From the NCBI GenBank assembly GCA_015066635.1, contig SVOA01000003.1, positions 62,001-126,000 on the forward strand: a stretch of DNA of 64,000 bases, read 5' to 3'. This document shows, piece after piece, positions 8,199 to 16,388 of the stretch. The position numbers and the translations under genes were made by a program. Position 1 is the stretch's first letter, and every line of letters starts with the position of its first letter. Origin of the DNA: Oscillospiraceae bacterium (lineage in GTDB: Bacteria; Bacillota; Clostridia; Oscillospirales; Acutalibacteraceae). The notes beneath the pieces were generated by a model. That model did not search any database and had not been told where the DNA came from. It worked only from the letters and a program-made list of their open reading frames with translations.

Positions 8199-9200
8199 TT
8201 ATATTACATACTGCTCCTTAATTTCGTCCACTCTTTCAAGCAGCATTTTTTTAAGCTCCGGCGGAGATTTAACCTTTATGTTTTTGCCGAATTGCATTAT
8301 CCACGAAACAAGTCCGTCGCTGACTGACATCTCAGCAGTTATTTTAAATTTATCTTCTCCGTTCTTAAGTATGCTTACTCTCTCGCCGAAACGGTCAAGA
8401 ATCTGCTCTATTATACTGTTATCGCAGATAAGTTCAACTCTTGCAGGTTCGCCTGCAAACATACTGAAATGCTTATTTACGAAATCAGCTGTATCAAAAT
8501 AATTTCTGTATTCCGATACTGCAGAGAAGCTTACTGCAGCGTCGCTGATAATCTCAGCCGATTTAATTCTGTCAACGCGCGTAATCATTATGTTTGTATG
8601 CGTTCTGTTATTGCAGATAAGATAATAATGGTCATCACTCCACACAAGCGCGTACGGGCTTATATAATGAGTTTTTTCCTCATATTCGACTTTATTTTTA
8701 TCTCCTATTTTGCGCTTTCGGTAAACTATCTTTACCTGATGTCCGCTCTGTATTGCCCGGTCAAGCAAATCTATGATGATATAAATTCTCTCATTGCTGC
8801 ACTTTGGTCTGTTGTCAACATAAACCTGGTTTTTGATTTTCTGCGCCTGAGCCTTGCTTACAAGCTTATAAATCTTATCAAGAAGCTCCTTTGTCTTTTT
8901 GGGCGTTATGAAATTTGCTGCCTGAATCGCATCGCAGAGAAGCCTGATTTCGGCAACCTGAAAATCACGGTTTCCAATATAGTATCCCGACTTCGGGGAA
9001 CGGGTTTTGATTATATCATAGCCGTATTCCTGCAATATAGAAATATCACGGTATATTGACTTTCTCTCGCTCTCTATACCTTTGTTTTTAAGGTGCAGTA
9101 TGAGATGCTCGGCATCTATGGGGTTGTCCTCATCGCTGTTTTCAAGCAGGTCGTTGAGTATCAAAAGAATTTTTAACTTCTGATTAAATTTATTAGCCAT
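8199..9200 (-). CDS. WYL-domain transcriptional regulator with N-terminal HTH
   Basis: A 333-residue regulator of the DeoR/YafY-like WYL class. Residues about 5-75 form a winged helix-turn-helix (KLKILLILNDLLENS through SIYRDISILQEYGYDI). The middle carries the WYL sensor domain, with ISPYALVWSDDHYYLICNNR where the family has PYGLV..WYLVA. A C-terminal extension follows. WYL proteins sense small ligands or nucleic acids; the ligand here cannot be read from sequence. The ATG lies 3 bases after the GH2 stop and its ribosome site GAGGTG is inside the GH2 gene. The two are therefore co-translated, and the regulator may respond to a GH2 product or control that gene. Confidence 0.85.
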   Translation of the reverse strand: MANKFNQKLKILLILNDLLENSDEDNPIDAEHLILHLKNKGIESERKSIYRDISILQEYGYDIIKTRSPKSGYYIGNRDFQVAEIRLLCDAIQAANFITPKKTKELLDKIYKLVSKAQAQKIKNQVYVDNRPKCSNERIYIIIDLLDRAIQSGHQVKIVYRKRKIGDKNKVEYEEKTHYISPYALVWSDDHYYLICNNRTHTNIMITRVDRIKSAEIISDAAVSFSAVSEYRNYFDTADFVNKHFSMFAGEPARVELICDNSIIEQILDRFGERVSILKNGEDKFKITAEMSVSDGLVSWIMQFGKNIKVKSPPELKKMLLERVDEIKEQYVI

Positions 9201-9203
9201 AAA

Positions 9204-10961
9204 TCACACCTCATATCTGAGTTTAGAGTTTATTTCAATAATTGTATCCTCATGAATCTTGATATGCTCACGGTCATAGGTATAAATTCCGTTAAGCTCG
9301 TTTTCAACATCTGAAAGCTGAGTGTAAATCGTTCCGCACAGACCCTTGTCTATAAGAGGAATAATCTGCTTGTAATAAAGCTTTTTATATGCGGCTGTAA
9401 GAGTTTCCATATTTTTGAATTTCAGATACATACCGAAAGATTTGTTATCTGTCCAGCTGTGTCCATGGAATCTGTTCTGATAGCCGCCGAATTCGGTAAT
9501 GACAAATGCGCGTTTGCCGTCAAGCTTCGGCATTTTTATCGGGAAGACGTATTTGTGCATACTCTGTATATCTCCTCCGCCCTGGTCGTACCAACCGCTT
9601 GCGTGGTCAATAACGCGGCTTGAGTCAAGATTTCTGACGTAGTTAGCTATCTGAACCGCGTCGAACTGTCCCCAGCCCTCGTTAAAGGGAACCCAGCAAT
9701 AAATTGAAACAACATTGTAAAGCTGAGAAATCATTTCTCCGAGTTCTCTCTTATAGTCGTCTCTCGCCTCTTTCTTGCCTCTGCTGAATCTTTCATAGCG
9801 GTTGTCCTTGACCTTGATGTTGAGATTCGGGAAAACGCCTGCATAAAGGTCGCCGATATATGCGCCGCCGCTTATCATATCCTGCCATACTATCATACCG
9901 AGTCTGTCGCAGTGATAGTACCATCTCATCGGCTCAACCTTGATATGCTTTCTGAGCATATTAAACCCGAGGCGTTTCATCTCTTTGATGTCAAAAATCA
10001 TCGCTTCGTCGCTCGGCGGCGTAAGTCCTCCGTCAGGCCAGTAGCCCTGGTCTAAAAGACCTCTCTGAAAATACGGCTCATTGTTAAGGAAAAGCCTTGT
10101 AACTCCAAACTTGTCCTTATCAATACCGAATTTTCTCATACCGAAATAACTCTTGACCGTGTCGGCAATTTTACCGTTTTTAATAAGATTAAGTTCAATA
10201 TCATAGAGGTTAGGTTCCTCGGGACTCCACAGCTTAAAGCCGTTGTCAAAAGCAACATTCTCGTCAACGGATATTTCTTTTGATATTATTTCATCATCAC
10301 CGTCATACACATAAAGGACTATACCGTCATACTCCTTTGCACACAACTCTGTTTTAATATTAAACTGTCCTTTATCAATATCGGGAAGAATTCTTATCGA
10401 AGCAATATAATCAGCATTAACTCCCTCAAGCCAAACCGTCTGCCATATTCCCGAGGTAGGCGTGTACCAAAATCCGTGAGGATGGCTGTCCTGCTTGCCC
10501 CTGTTCTGCCAGCCCGTTTCAGTCGGGTCATAAACGCATACGGTAACGGCGTTTTCGCCGTCTTTTAAGAAGTCCGTAATATCAAAAGAAAACGCGCAGT
10601 ATCCTCCTGTATGGTTGCCGACAAATTCTTTATTGACGTAAACCTTGCACTGCCAGTCAACGGCGTCAAAATGGAGCAGAATTCTTTTATCCTTCAGCTC
10701 GGGATTAACCGTAAACTTTTTTCTGTACCAGAGTCTGTCGGTAGGCTTCAATGCCTTTTCAACGCCTGACAGCAGACTTTCTATGGCAAAGGGAACAGTT
10801 ATTTTCCCCGAAAAATCGGATATCCACTTCTCCCCTCTTGTGGTAATCTGATATTCCCACTCTCCGTTAAGGCACTGCCAGCAGTCCCTTTTGAACTGCG
10901 GTCTCGGATATTCGGGCAAGGGATTTTTTAAATCGACTTTATCTGTCCATATACTTTTCAT
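9204..10961 (-). CDS. glycoside hydrolase family 2 enzyme (beta-galactosidase/beta-glucuronidase-like)
   Basis: An exo-beta-glycosidase of 585 residues built as jelly-roll (about 30-190), immunoglobulin-like domain and TIM barrel. The barrel shows the acid/base Glu in FNEGWGQFD and the nucleophile Glu in FVITEFGGYQ. It ends without the large C-terminal domains of LacZ. There is no signal peptide, so it is cytoplasmic. The exact sugar (galactose, glucuronate, mannose or arabinose) cannot be decided by eye. The track ORF begins 57 codons earlier and runs through the tRNA gene. The ATG after AAAGGAGG is clearly the real start. It is in an operon with the WYL regulator. Confidence 0.88.
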   Translation of the reverse strand: MKSIWTDKVDLKNPLPEYPRPQFKRDCWQCLNGEWEYQITTRGEKWISDFSGKITVPFAIESLLSGVEKALKPTDRLWYRKKFTVNPELKDKRILLHFDAVDWQCKVYVNKEFVGNHTGGYCAFSFDITDFLKDGENAVTVCVYDPTETGWQNRGKQDSHPHGFWYTPTSGIWQTVWLEGVNADYIASIRILPDIDKGQFNIKTELCAKEYDGIVLYVYDGDDEIISKEISVDENVAFDNGFKLWSPEEPNLYDIELNLIKNGKIADTVKSYFGMRKFGIDKDKFGVTRLFLNNEPYFQRGLLDQGYWPDGGLTPPSDEAMIFDIKEMKRLGFNMLRKHIKVEPMRWYYHCDRLGMIVWQDMISGGAYIGDLYAGVFPNLNIKVKDNRYERFSRGKKEARDDYKRELGEMISQLYNVVSIYCWVPFNEGWGQFDAVQIANYVRNLDSSRVIDHASGWYDQGGGDIQSMHKYVFPIKMPKLDGKRAFVITEFGGYQNRFHGHSWTDNKSFGMYLKFKNMETLTAAYKKLYYKQIIPLIDKGLCGTIYTQLSDVENELNGIYTYDREHIKIHEDTIIEINSKLRYEV

Positions 10962-10990
10962 ATACTCTGCCTCCTTTAACATCTGTTTAT

Positions 10991-11019
10991 ATTTTATAAC
11001 AAATATATCCTTTTGTCTA
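10991..11019 (-). promoter_or_regulatory. promoter of the GH2-WYL operon
   Basis: Minus-strand TAGACA and TAAAAT with 17 bases between them, 30 bases before the GH2 start. Its -35 box directly abuts the -35 box of the divergent tRNA-Leu promoter. Confidence 0.6.
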
Positions 11020-11048
11020 TTGAATTTTAATATATATTTTGCTATAAT
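11020..11048 (+). promoter_or_regulatory. promoter of tRNA-Leu(TAG)
   Basis: TTGAAT and TATAAT with a 17-base spacer, ending 17 bases before the mature tRNA 5' end. Confidence 0.75.
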
Positions 11049-11065
11049 TGTCGCAAACAAAAAAC

Positions 11066-11150
11066 GCACCTGTGGCGGAATTGGCAGACGCGCCAGATTT
11101 AGGATCTGGTATCTCCCGATGTGCAGGTTCAAGTCCTGTCAGGTGCACCA
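11066..11150 (+). tRNA. tRNA-Leu (anticodon TAG)
   Basis: Acceptor arms GCACCTG and CAGGTGC pair, with encoded discriminator A and CCA. The anticodon stem CCAGA/TCTGG closes the loop TTTAGGA, giving anticodon TAG. The long variable arm typical of class II leucine tRNAs and the TTCAAGT T-loop are present. Total 85 bases. Confidence 0.97.
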
Positions 11151-11155
11151 GACAG

Positions 11156-11179
11156 CCGCAGTTTAAAACTGCGGTTTTT
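11156..11179 (+). terminator. terminator of tRNA-Leu(TAG)
   Basis: CCGCAGTT and AACTGCGG form an eight-pair stem with a TAA loop, followed by five T. It separates the tRNA from the downstream membrane-protein gene. Confidence 0.8.
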
Positions 11180-11194
11180 CAGGGGGAAAACAAA

Positions 11195-11707
11195 ATGAAA
11201 AGCAGATTATTTAAAGCGCTTTTATACATAAGCGGTTTCTTTACTGCTGTAATTTGCCTTGCTATGAACTTCTTTATCATCCCTAAAATAGAAGCGGGTG
11301 CCGACGGACTCCGCTGGCTTGAAATGAAGTTCGGTTACAGCGAGGACTATGTTATCGGCTTTATAATTAAATCAACTTCCGAGTGTCGGGATATTATAAC
11401 AAACGTCCAGATACCGCTTGATTTATTCTATATGGTTTGCTACGGACTTTTCTTCTCGCTGCTGATTATTGCTCTGTTAAAGAAAATGACATGGCTTATT
11501 GCTTTCCCCGTAACGCTTTCGGTTGTTGATTTATTTGAGGACTTAACCTTAATGAATATGTTTAAATCAAGCGATTATATACGGTTCTCAGGCATACTGA
11601 CAAGCGTCAAAACGATTTTAATGTATATCTGCTTTCTGATAATAATTTTACTGATTATTTACAGAATAAAACAGCATATAGAATATAAAAAAGGACTTCC
11701 CGATTAG
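11195..11707 (+). CDS. small four-helix membrane protein of unknown function
   Basis: A 170-residue protein that I do not recognise. Hydrophobic stretches at about residues 8-28, 75-98, 99-118 and 134-160 suggest four membrane helices. A polar segment of about 45 residues between helices 1 and 2 (KIEAGADGLRWLEMKFGYSED) faces one side of the membrane. Helix 3 is followed by an acidic DLFEDL. The tail is basic, so it probably lies in the cytoplasm. The ATG follows AGGGGG by eight bases. The track ORF extends upstream through the tRNA and is wrong. It lies between two terminators, so its transcription may depend on leakage past the tRNA terminator. Confidence 0.75.
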   Translation: MKSRLFKALLYISGFFTAVICLAMNFFIIPKIEAGADGLRWLEMKFGYSEDYVIGFIIKSTSECRDIITNVQIPLDLFYMVCYGLFFSLLIIALLKKMTWLIAFPVTLSVVDLFEDLTLMNMFKSSDYIRFSGILTSVKTILMYICFLIIILLIIYRIKQHIEYKKGLPD

Positions 11708-11720
11708 GGAAGTCCTTTTC
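11691..11720. terminator. bidirectional terminator
   Basis: AAGGACTTCCC and GGGAAGTCCTT pair around GATTA, with A and T runs at the two ends. It overlaps the stop codon of the small membrane protein and serves the convergent phosphoesterase gene. Confidence 0.85.
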
Positions 11721-11728
11721 TTATCAGA

Positions 11729-14700
11729 TTAGTATTCGTTTCTCTTTTTTCTTATAAATACTATTGCGCAGATTATAAGTCCTGCGGCGGCAGGAATAAC
11801 GAAAATCACGGGGTCGAGATATATACCCGCTGTCTTAGGCGAACGGAATTTATCAACCGTACCGCTACCGCTTGCGCCGCCCGACGAAGTCGGTTCGTCC
11901 TTAATAATTGTGCCGTCCTGAATATTATTCTCAGCCGCTTCCTTGGCGGTAAGAGATTTGGCGATAGCAAATGAATCAACCTTTGTTGCAGTACCGTTAT
12001 CAACGGTATATGAGTCAAAGAAAAGCTTGTCGCCCTTAATCTGAATTGCGCTGAACATAGGAGAAACAGCGTCATAAATTACTTCTGCTCTCGGGAAAAG
12101 AGCGTCTGTTTCCGAACTGTCCTTGGGCTGATAGTATTTTACTCCCGAGCGACCGTCTATAGCGTAAATCGTGCCCGCAGGTTTAACCTTTGCGGTATAA
12201 GGAACGTTGTTATTAAAGATATTTGCCGTCTGAGTTTCAACAACAGCGTTATCCTTAATTACATTTGTTCTCAGATAAACGTGGTCGTGTCCCTGCAATA
12301 CAAGGTCAATTCCGAGCTCAGGCATAAGCGATGTCAACTGATTGCGAAGTCCTTTTATGTCGTCATCGTCAAAGTGATTTCCGTTTGAGTAAATTGCCTT
12401 GTGCAGAGAAACTATTTTCCAGTCAGCGTTGCTTGACTGAACATCGTTACGAAGCCAGTTAAGCTGTTTTTCGCTGAGTGTACCGTCATTATTAAGGTCG
12501 TTTGAATTAAGCACGGTAAAGTGAGCGTTATTATAGTCGTATGAATAATAAACTCCTGTTTCAAGATTCTGCTCGGGAACATTTGAGAGTATGTTATACT
12601 CCGTTACGGAGCTTTCGGAATTCTCGTGGTTACCTGCCGTGGGCATCATTACGGTTTTCATCAGATTGTCGGACGCCGTATTGAAAAGCCAGTTCCACTG
12701 CTTGAAATTAGTGCCCTTATCAACCTGATCTCCCGAGTGCATAATGAAAGCCGCATCGGGATACATTGAATACGCCGTATTAACCGTATCAGCCCATTTA
12801 CGGTACTGTCTTTCTATACCGCCCTGCGAATCTGTAAAGTGGAAAAAGGTAAACTCATTTGTATTATCGGCTGTATCAATAACACCTATATTGCTCCACC
12901 AGTTTCTTGCGGCGTCGCCGATTCTGTAGTAATACTTCTGACCTGGTTGAAGTCCCGTCAGTTTAATAATATGTCTGTTGATATTGAAGGTGTATTTCAG
13001 TATTCCGAAAATACCGAGATCAATGCCCGGATACTGTCTTGTAGTTCTCTGTGTTTGAGCTGATACACCCTTTGTGCTCGGAGTACCCGTAAAGTTCTTA
13101 TTGCTTCCTGCGGGTATAATTTCAATATCGGTACCCGTTACGCCGACCTTTGTAAACCAGCTGATATTTCTTGATGTAGCGGCGTCGTCGCCGAAGGTTA
13201 CGGAAATTCCCGAAGGAAGTCTTAAATCTTCTACCGTAGGAGTTACGGGTACCTTGCCGCTGTATGTGATTGTATTTTCAAGATCTGTCGGAAGTTTATC
13301 GGTTGTGAAATCATAAATAAAATTATAGAATTCATAAGCGATTGTTTCCATCTCAGAATCAGTTATATACTCATCAATGTAACTGTTTACAAGTTCTTCA
13401 AGAGAGCCGTAATCGGTTACGCCGAGGGCAAATATAACTGAAACAATATTACCCGCATCAAGCTTGGGTATAGAATTGTTGACGGGCTCGGCTACACCGA
13501 GAAGCGTACCAAGAACCGTATTAAGTATATCGTTCTTTGTGTCGTCGTTTATTGCACCGAGTATTCCGACGGGGTCTATCTGAATCGTAGGCAGAAGCTC
13601 ATCTTTAAGTATATCATTCATTACAATATCGTAAAGAGTATCAAAAATCTCCTGAGCGTTTTCTCCCCTGTAGAATCTGTCAAGTACGTCGTTGATAAAG
13701 GGATCGTCCGATCTGTTCTCGTCGCCGTAATACATATACGCGAGAACGGAAGCAACTGCATCACCGAAATTACCGTTTTTATTCGGGTTGCCGAAACCGA
13801 GAGTATCAATATACTTGGTACAGGGCTTGCTCGAAACCTCAACGGCGCATAGCTTGTCAAGCACCTTTCTGACAAGATTCAATGCGTTTTCAGGATTATC
13901 AATATATTTCTTCTGTAACTGTGCGCAAACAGATTTAAGCACAGCTTTAATTGCCGTCTTTGTAATGCCGTCCGCAGACCCGAGGTCCGTGTTTTTAAGC
14001 AGATTGCTTATTACGGAATCTATATCAAGCAGATTATCAAGGTAATTATATAACCCTGCCTCCTGAATTTCGGGACCGATAGACTGCGTAAGGAAATACT
14101 CGACATATCTCGTTCCGAAATCGGAAAGGTCTCCTCCGCCGTAATTAAGCGCATAGGCGGTGTATTTATACGGCTTAGGATAGGTTGTACCGAATGCCTC
14201 TATCTGTTTTGTATTATCTATTTCGTTTGTGCTGTACTGCATAGTGGTACTGCCATCCGTACCCTTTGAGAAAGTAACCGTTCTTGTGTAGTTCGGGAAA
14301 ACCTGAACAGAAGCGGTTGAGCAGTCAGTCATTGTTTCGCCGTTATCACTCGTCCACTGTGCAACATCGTGAAAATGAAGATGTCCGGTAAAAGCAAAGT
14401 GCATACCTGCATCGGCAAGCTTTTCGCATACCTCCTGCCAGTTATCAATAACAAATGCCTGCATTGTGTTGTCCTCGTGGTCATAGTGCTCAACTATATT
14501 GAAGTGAGTCATACCTATAACCTCAAGACCGTCTTCCTTTGCTTTTTTAATTTCATTTAAAGTCCACTCAAGAAGATCGTCCGAAAAAGCGCCTCTTGTT
14601 TCAGCTTCATTAAGACCTTTTGAGTGCATATCGCTGCTGTAGCAGGCACAGTCAAGCGCAATAAATCTGTAACCGCCGTCAAGAGTTGCGGCATAGGAAA

Positions 14701-15268
14701 GTTGACCTGCCTCATTACCCGCGGAAGGCGTAAAGAAGGAATCGGCAAGGTCATATCCGAGGTCTGCATATATATCCCTGAAGTCTTCAGGCTCACACCA
14801 CTTGGTCGGAACATACTTACCGTTAAGAAATCTTGTAGCGTTAGCTTTTCTTATATCGTGGTTACCGTTTATTACAAGAACCTGAATACCTGTTCTGTTC
14901 TCAAAATCTTTGAGTACCTTAGCGAGAGCAGTATGAGATTCATATTCACCATTACGTGCCATATCGCCGGGGATAAAAAGATATTTCATATTATTGGTCG
15001 CTGCCTGCGCTTCAAATTCAGCGAGCGCGGCGTCAATAAGCGCAGGAGTAAGATATGATGTGCTTGAATTGAGCTTGCAAGCGTCAATAAACTCGTTGAT
15101 ATCCGAGCCCATAAGGGTACGGGCATAGTAATGCGTGTCGGACATTACGCCGACTGTAATTTCATCCGTACCGACAGCAATGCCTGAGAAAAGTGTACCC
15201 GGAATCAATGAGCACACCATAATCAGAGTAACAATTACGGAAATAATCTTTGCAATTTTCCTTTTCAT
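11729..15268 (-). CDS. surface-anchored protein with two calcineurin-like metallophosphoesterase modules
   Basis: A 1179-residue exported protein. An N-terminal signal peptide (basic MKRKIAK then a hydrophobic core to about residue 30) leads into a first metallophosphoesterase: MSDTHYY, GDMARNGE, GNHDIRK, MTHFN and GHLHFHD (about 41-300). A helical linker of some 350 residues follows. Then comes a purple-acid-phosphatase-like Fn3 domain (about 690-790) and a second catalytic module: FTDSQGG, SGDQVDKG, AGNHENS, SLHKAIYS and GHDHVYLR (about 808-998). A C-terminal hydrophobic helix ends in RKKRNEY, so it is probably membrane-held with both modules outside. The substrate is unknown; phosphomonoesters, nucleotides or teichoic-type polymers are possible. 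Both metal-ligand sets look complete. GGAGGA precedes the ATG. Confidence 0.85.
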   Translation of the reverse strand: MKRKIAKIISVIVTLIMVCSLIPGTLFSGIAVGTDEITVGVMSDTHYYARTLMGSDINEFIDACKLNSSTSYLTPALIDAALAEFEAQAATNNMKYLFIPGDMARNGEYESHTALAKVLKDFENRTGIQVLVINGNHDIRKANATRFLNGKYVPTKWCEPEDFRDIYADLGYDLADSFFTPSAGNEAGQLSYAATLDGGYRFIALDCACYSSDMHSKGLNEAETRGAFSDDLLEWTLNEIKKAKEDGLEVIGMTHFNIVEHYDHEDNTMQAFVIDNWQEVCEKLADAGMHFAFTGHLHFHDVAQWTSDNGETMTDCSTASVQVFPNYTRTVTFSKGTDGSTTMQYSTNEIDNTKQIEAFGTTYPKPYKYTAYALNYGGGDLSDFGTRYVEYFLTQSIGPEIQEAGLYNYLDNLLDIDSVISNLLKNTDLGSADGITKTAIKAVLKSVCAQLQKKYIDNPENALNLVRKVLDKLCAVEVSSKPCTKYIDTLGFGNPNKNGNFGDAVASVLAYMYYGDENRSDDPFINDVLDRFYRGENAQEIFDTLYDIVMNDILKDELLPTIQIDPVGILGAINDDTKNDILNTVLGTLLGVAEPVNNSIPKLDAGNIVSVIFALGVTDYGSLEELVNSYIDEYITDSEMETIAYEFYNFIYDFTTDKLPTDLENTITYSGKVPVTPTVEDLRLPSGISVTFGDDAATSRNISWFTKVGVTGTDIEIIPAGSNKNFTGTPSTKGVSAQTQRTTRQYPGIDLGIFGILKYTFNINRHIIKLTGLQPGQKYYYRIGDAARNWWSNIGVIDTADNTNEFTFFHFTDSQGGIERQYRKWADTVNTAYSMYPDAAFIMHSGDQVDKGTNFKQWNWLFNTASDNLMKTVMMPTAGNHENSESSVTEYNILSNVPEQNLETGVYYSYDYNNAHFTVLNSNDLNNDGTLSEKQLNWLRNDVQSSNADWKIVSLHKAIYSNGNHFDDDDIKGLRNQLTSLMPELGIDLVLQGHDHVYLRTNVIKDNAVVETQTANIFNNNVPYTAKVKPAGTIYAIDGRSGVKYYQPKDSSETDALFPRAEVIYDAVSPMFSAIQIKGDKLFFDSYTVDNGTATKVDSFAIAKSLTAKEAAENNIQDGTIIKDEPTSSGGASGSGTVDKFRSPKTAGIYLDPVIFVIPAAAGLIICAIVFIRKKRNEY

Positions 15269-15346
15269 ATTAAAGTCCTCCGCGAAAAATAGTTTTAACT
15301 TATTTATTTTATCATAGATATATTCTTAATTCAATTAAAATAATAA

Positions 15347-15379
15347 ACAAAAAAAGGCACCGTCATTTGACAGTGCCTT
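15347..15379 (-). terminator. terminator of the xpt-BMP-ABC operon
   Basis: Minus-strand AAGGCACTGTC and GACGGTGCCTT pair (one wobble) around AAAT and are followed by seven T. It lies 11 bases after the last permease stop. Confidence 0.85.
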
Positions 15380-15389
15380 AAAAAGTGCA

Positions 15390-16388
15390 TTATCTTTCTT
15401 CTCTGAAATATGAAAGTCCGAGTGATGCAGGCGGCTGATTTTCTCTCTTTTTTCTTGCGCTAACGATAATAAGAACGATTATCGTAACAAGATAAGGCGC
15501 AATTTTGAAAAGTTCCTGCTTGCTCATTGTCATATTGGGGACTATATTATTGAGATAATTGTGGATAATATAAAGTCCGCCGAAAAGAATTGAGCCAAAA
15601 ATACTTAAATTAGGTCTCCATACCGTAAAGATAACAAGAGCTATAGCAAGCCATCCTCTGTCGCCGAAGGCGTCGTTTGACCAGATTCCGCAGGCATAGT
15701 CCATAACATAGTAAAGACCGCCGAGACCTGCGACAATGCTTCCTACACAGGTTGCTATATACTTATTTCTCGTAACGTTGATACCCGCAGCGTCAGCCGT
15801 TGCAGGATTCTCGCCGACCGCGCGCAAACTGAGTCCCTTACGCGTTCTGTTGAGTATAAGCGAAATAATAACAGCGCAGATAATTGCGAGATACGCAAGG
15901 AAGCTGTAGCTTAAAAACATTTCCCCAAACCATCCGAATTTTGAAGCAATCGGCAAAGTTTTTGAGAAATAGTTGCTTGTTACGGTAAGGGTTATGGAAG
16001 GAACGCTTGAACCCGTAATCTTGATAAGAGAACCTCCGAAGAAGTTACCGAAGCCAATACCGAAGGTTGTAAGAGCAAGACCGGTAACATTCTGATTTGC
16101 ACGAAGTGTTGTCGTAAGGAACGAATAAATAAGTCCCATTACAAGCGAACCGAATATGCAGCAAATCAGCGGAATAAAAACAGCAAGAAAACCGTTTGCA
16201 GCCGACTTGTCGCTAAGCGAGTTTTCATACAGGAAAGCGCCTATAACGCCAGAAATACCGCCGACATACATAACTCCGGGAATACCGAGGTTAAGGTTAC
16301 CCGACTTCTCTGTTAAAATTTCGCCCGTTGAGCCGTAAAGGAGAGGAATTCCTTGCATAACAGCACGATGAATAAATGAAGCTAACAT
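15390..16388 (-). CDS. BMP-type ABC transporter permease, second subunit (NupQ/YufQ-like)
   Basis: One of two membrane subunits of a nucleoside or purine importer. The 332-residue protein has about eight to ten hydrophobic helices and belongs to the branched-chain/ribose-type permease family. The conserved cytoplasmic coupling segment RTRKGLSLRAVGENPATADAAGINV (about 180-205) is present; this AVGENPxTAxxxGI pattern is typical of BMP-associated permeases. It overlaps the preceding permease by one base (TAATG) and ends the operon. Substrate assignment rests on the neighbouring xpt and BMP genes. Confidence 0.88.
   Translation of the reverse strand: MLASFIHRAVMQGIPLLYGSTGEILTEKSGNLNLGIPGVMYVGGISGVIGAFLYENSLSDKSAANGFLAVFIPLICCIFGSLVMGLIYSFLTTTLRANQNVTGLALTTFGIGFGNFFGGSLIKITGSSVPSITLTVTSNYFSKTLPIASKFGWFGEMFLSYSFLAYLAIICAVIISLILNRTRKGLSLRAVGENPATADAAGINVTRNKYIATCVGSIVAGLGGLYYVMDYACGIWSNDAFGDRGWLAIALVIFTVWRPNLSIFGSILFGGLYIIHNYLNNIVPNMTMSKQELFKIAPYLVTIIVLIIVSARKKRENQPPASLGLSYFREER

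Noticed and set aside
11048-11194. N-terminal part of the track ORF reading APVAELADAPDLGSGISRCAGSSPVRC
   Set aside because: This is the translation of tRNA-Leu(TAG), a well-known false protein pattern. The real gene starts at 11195.
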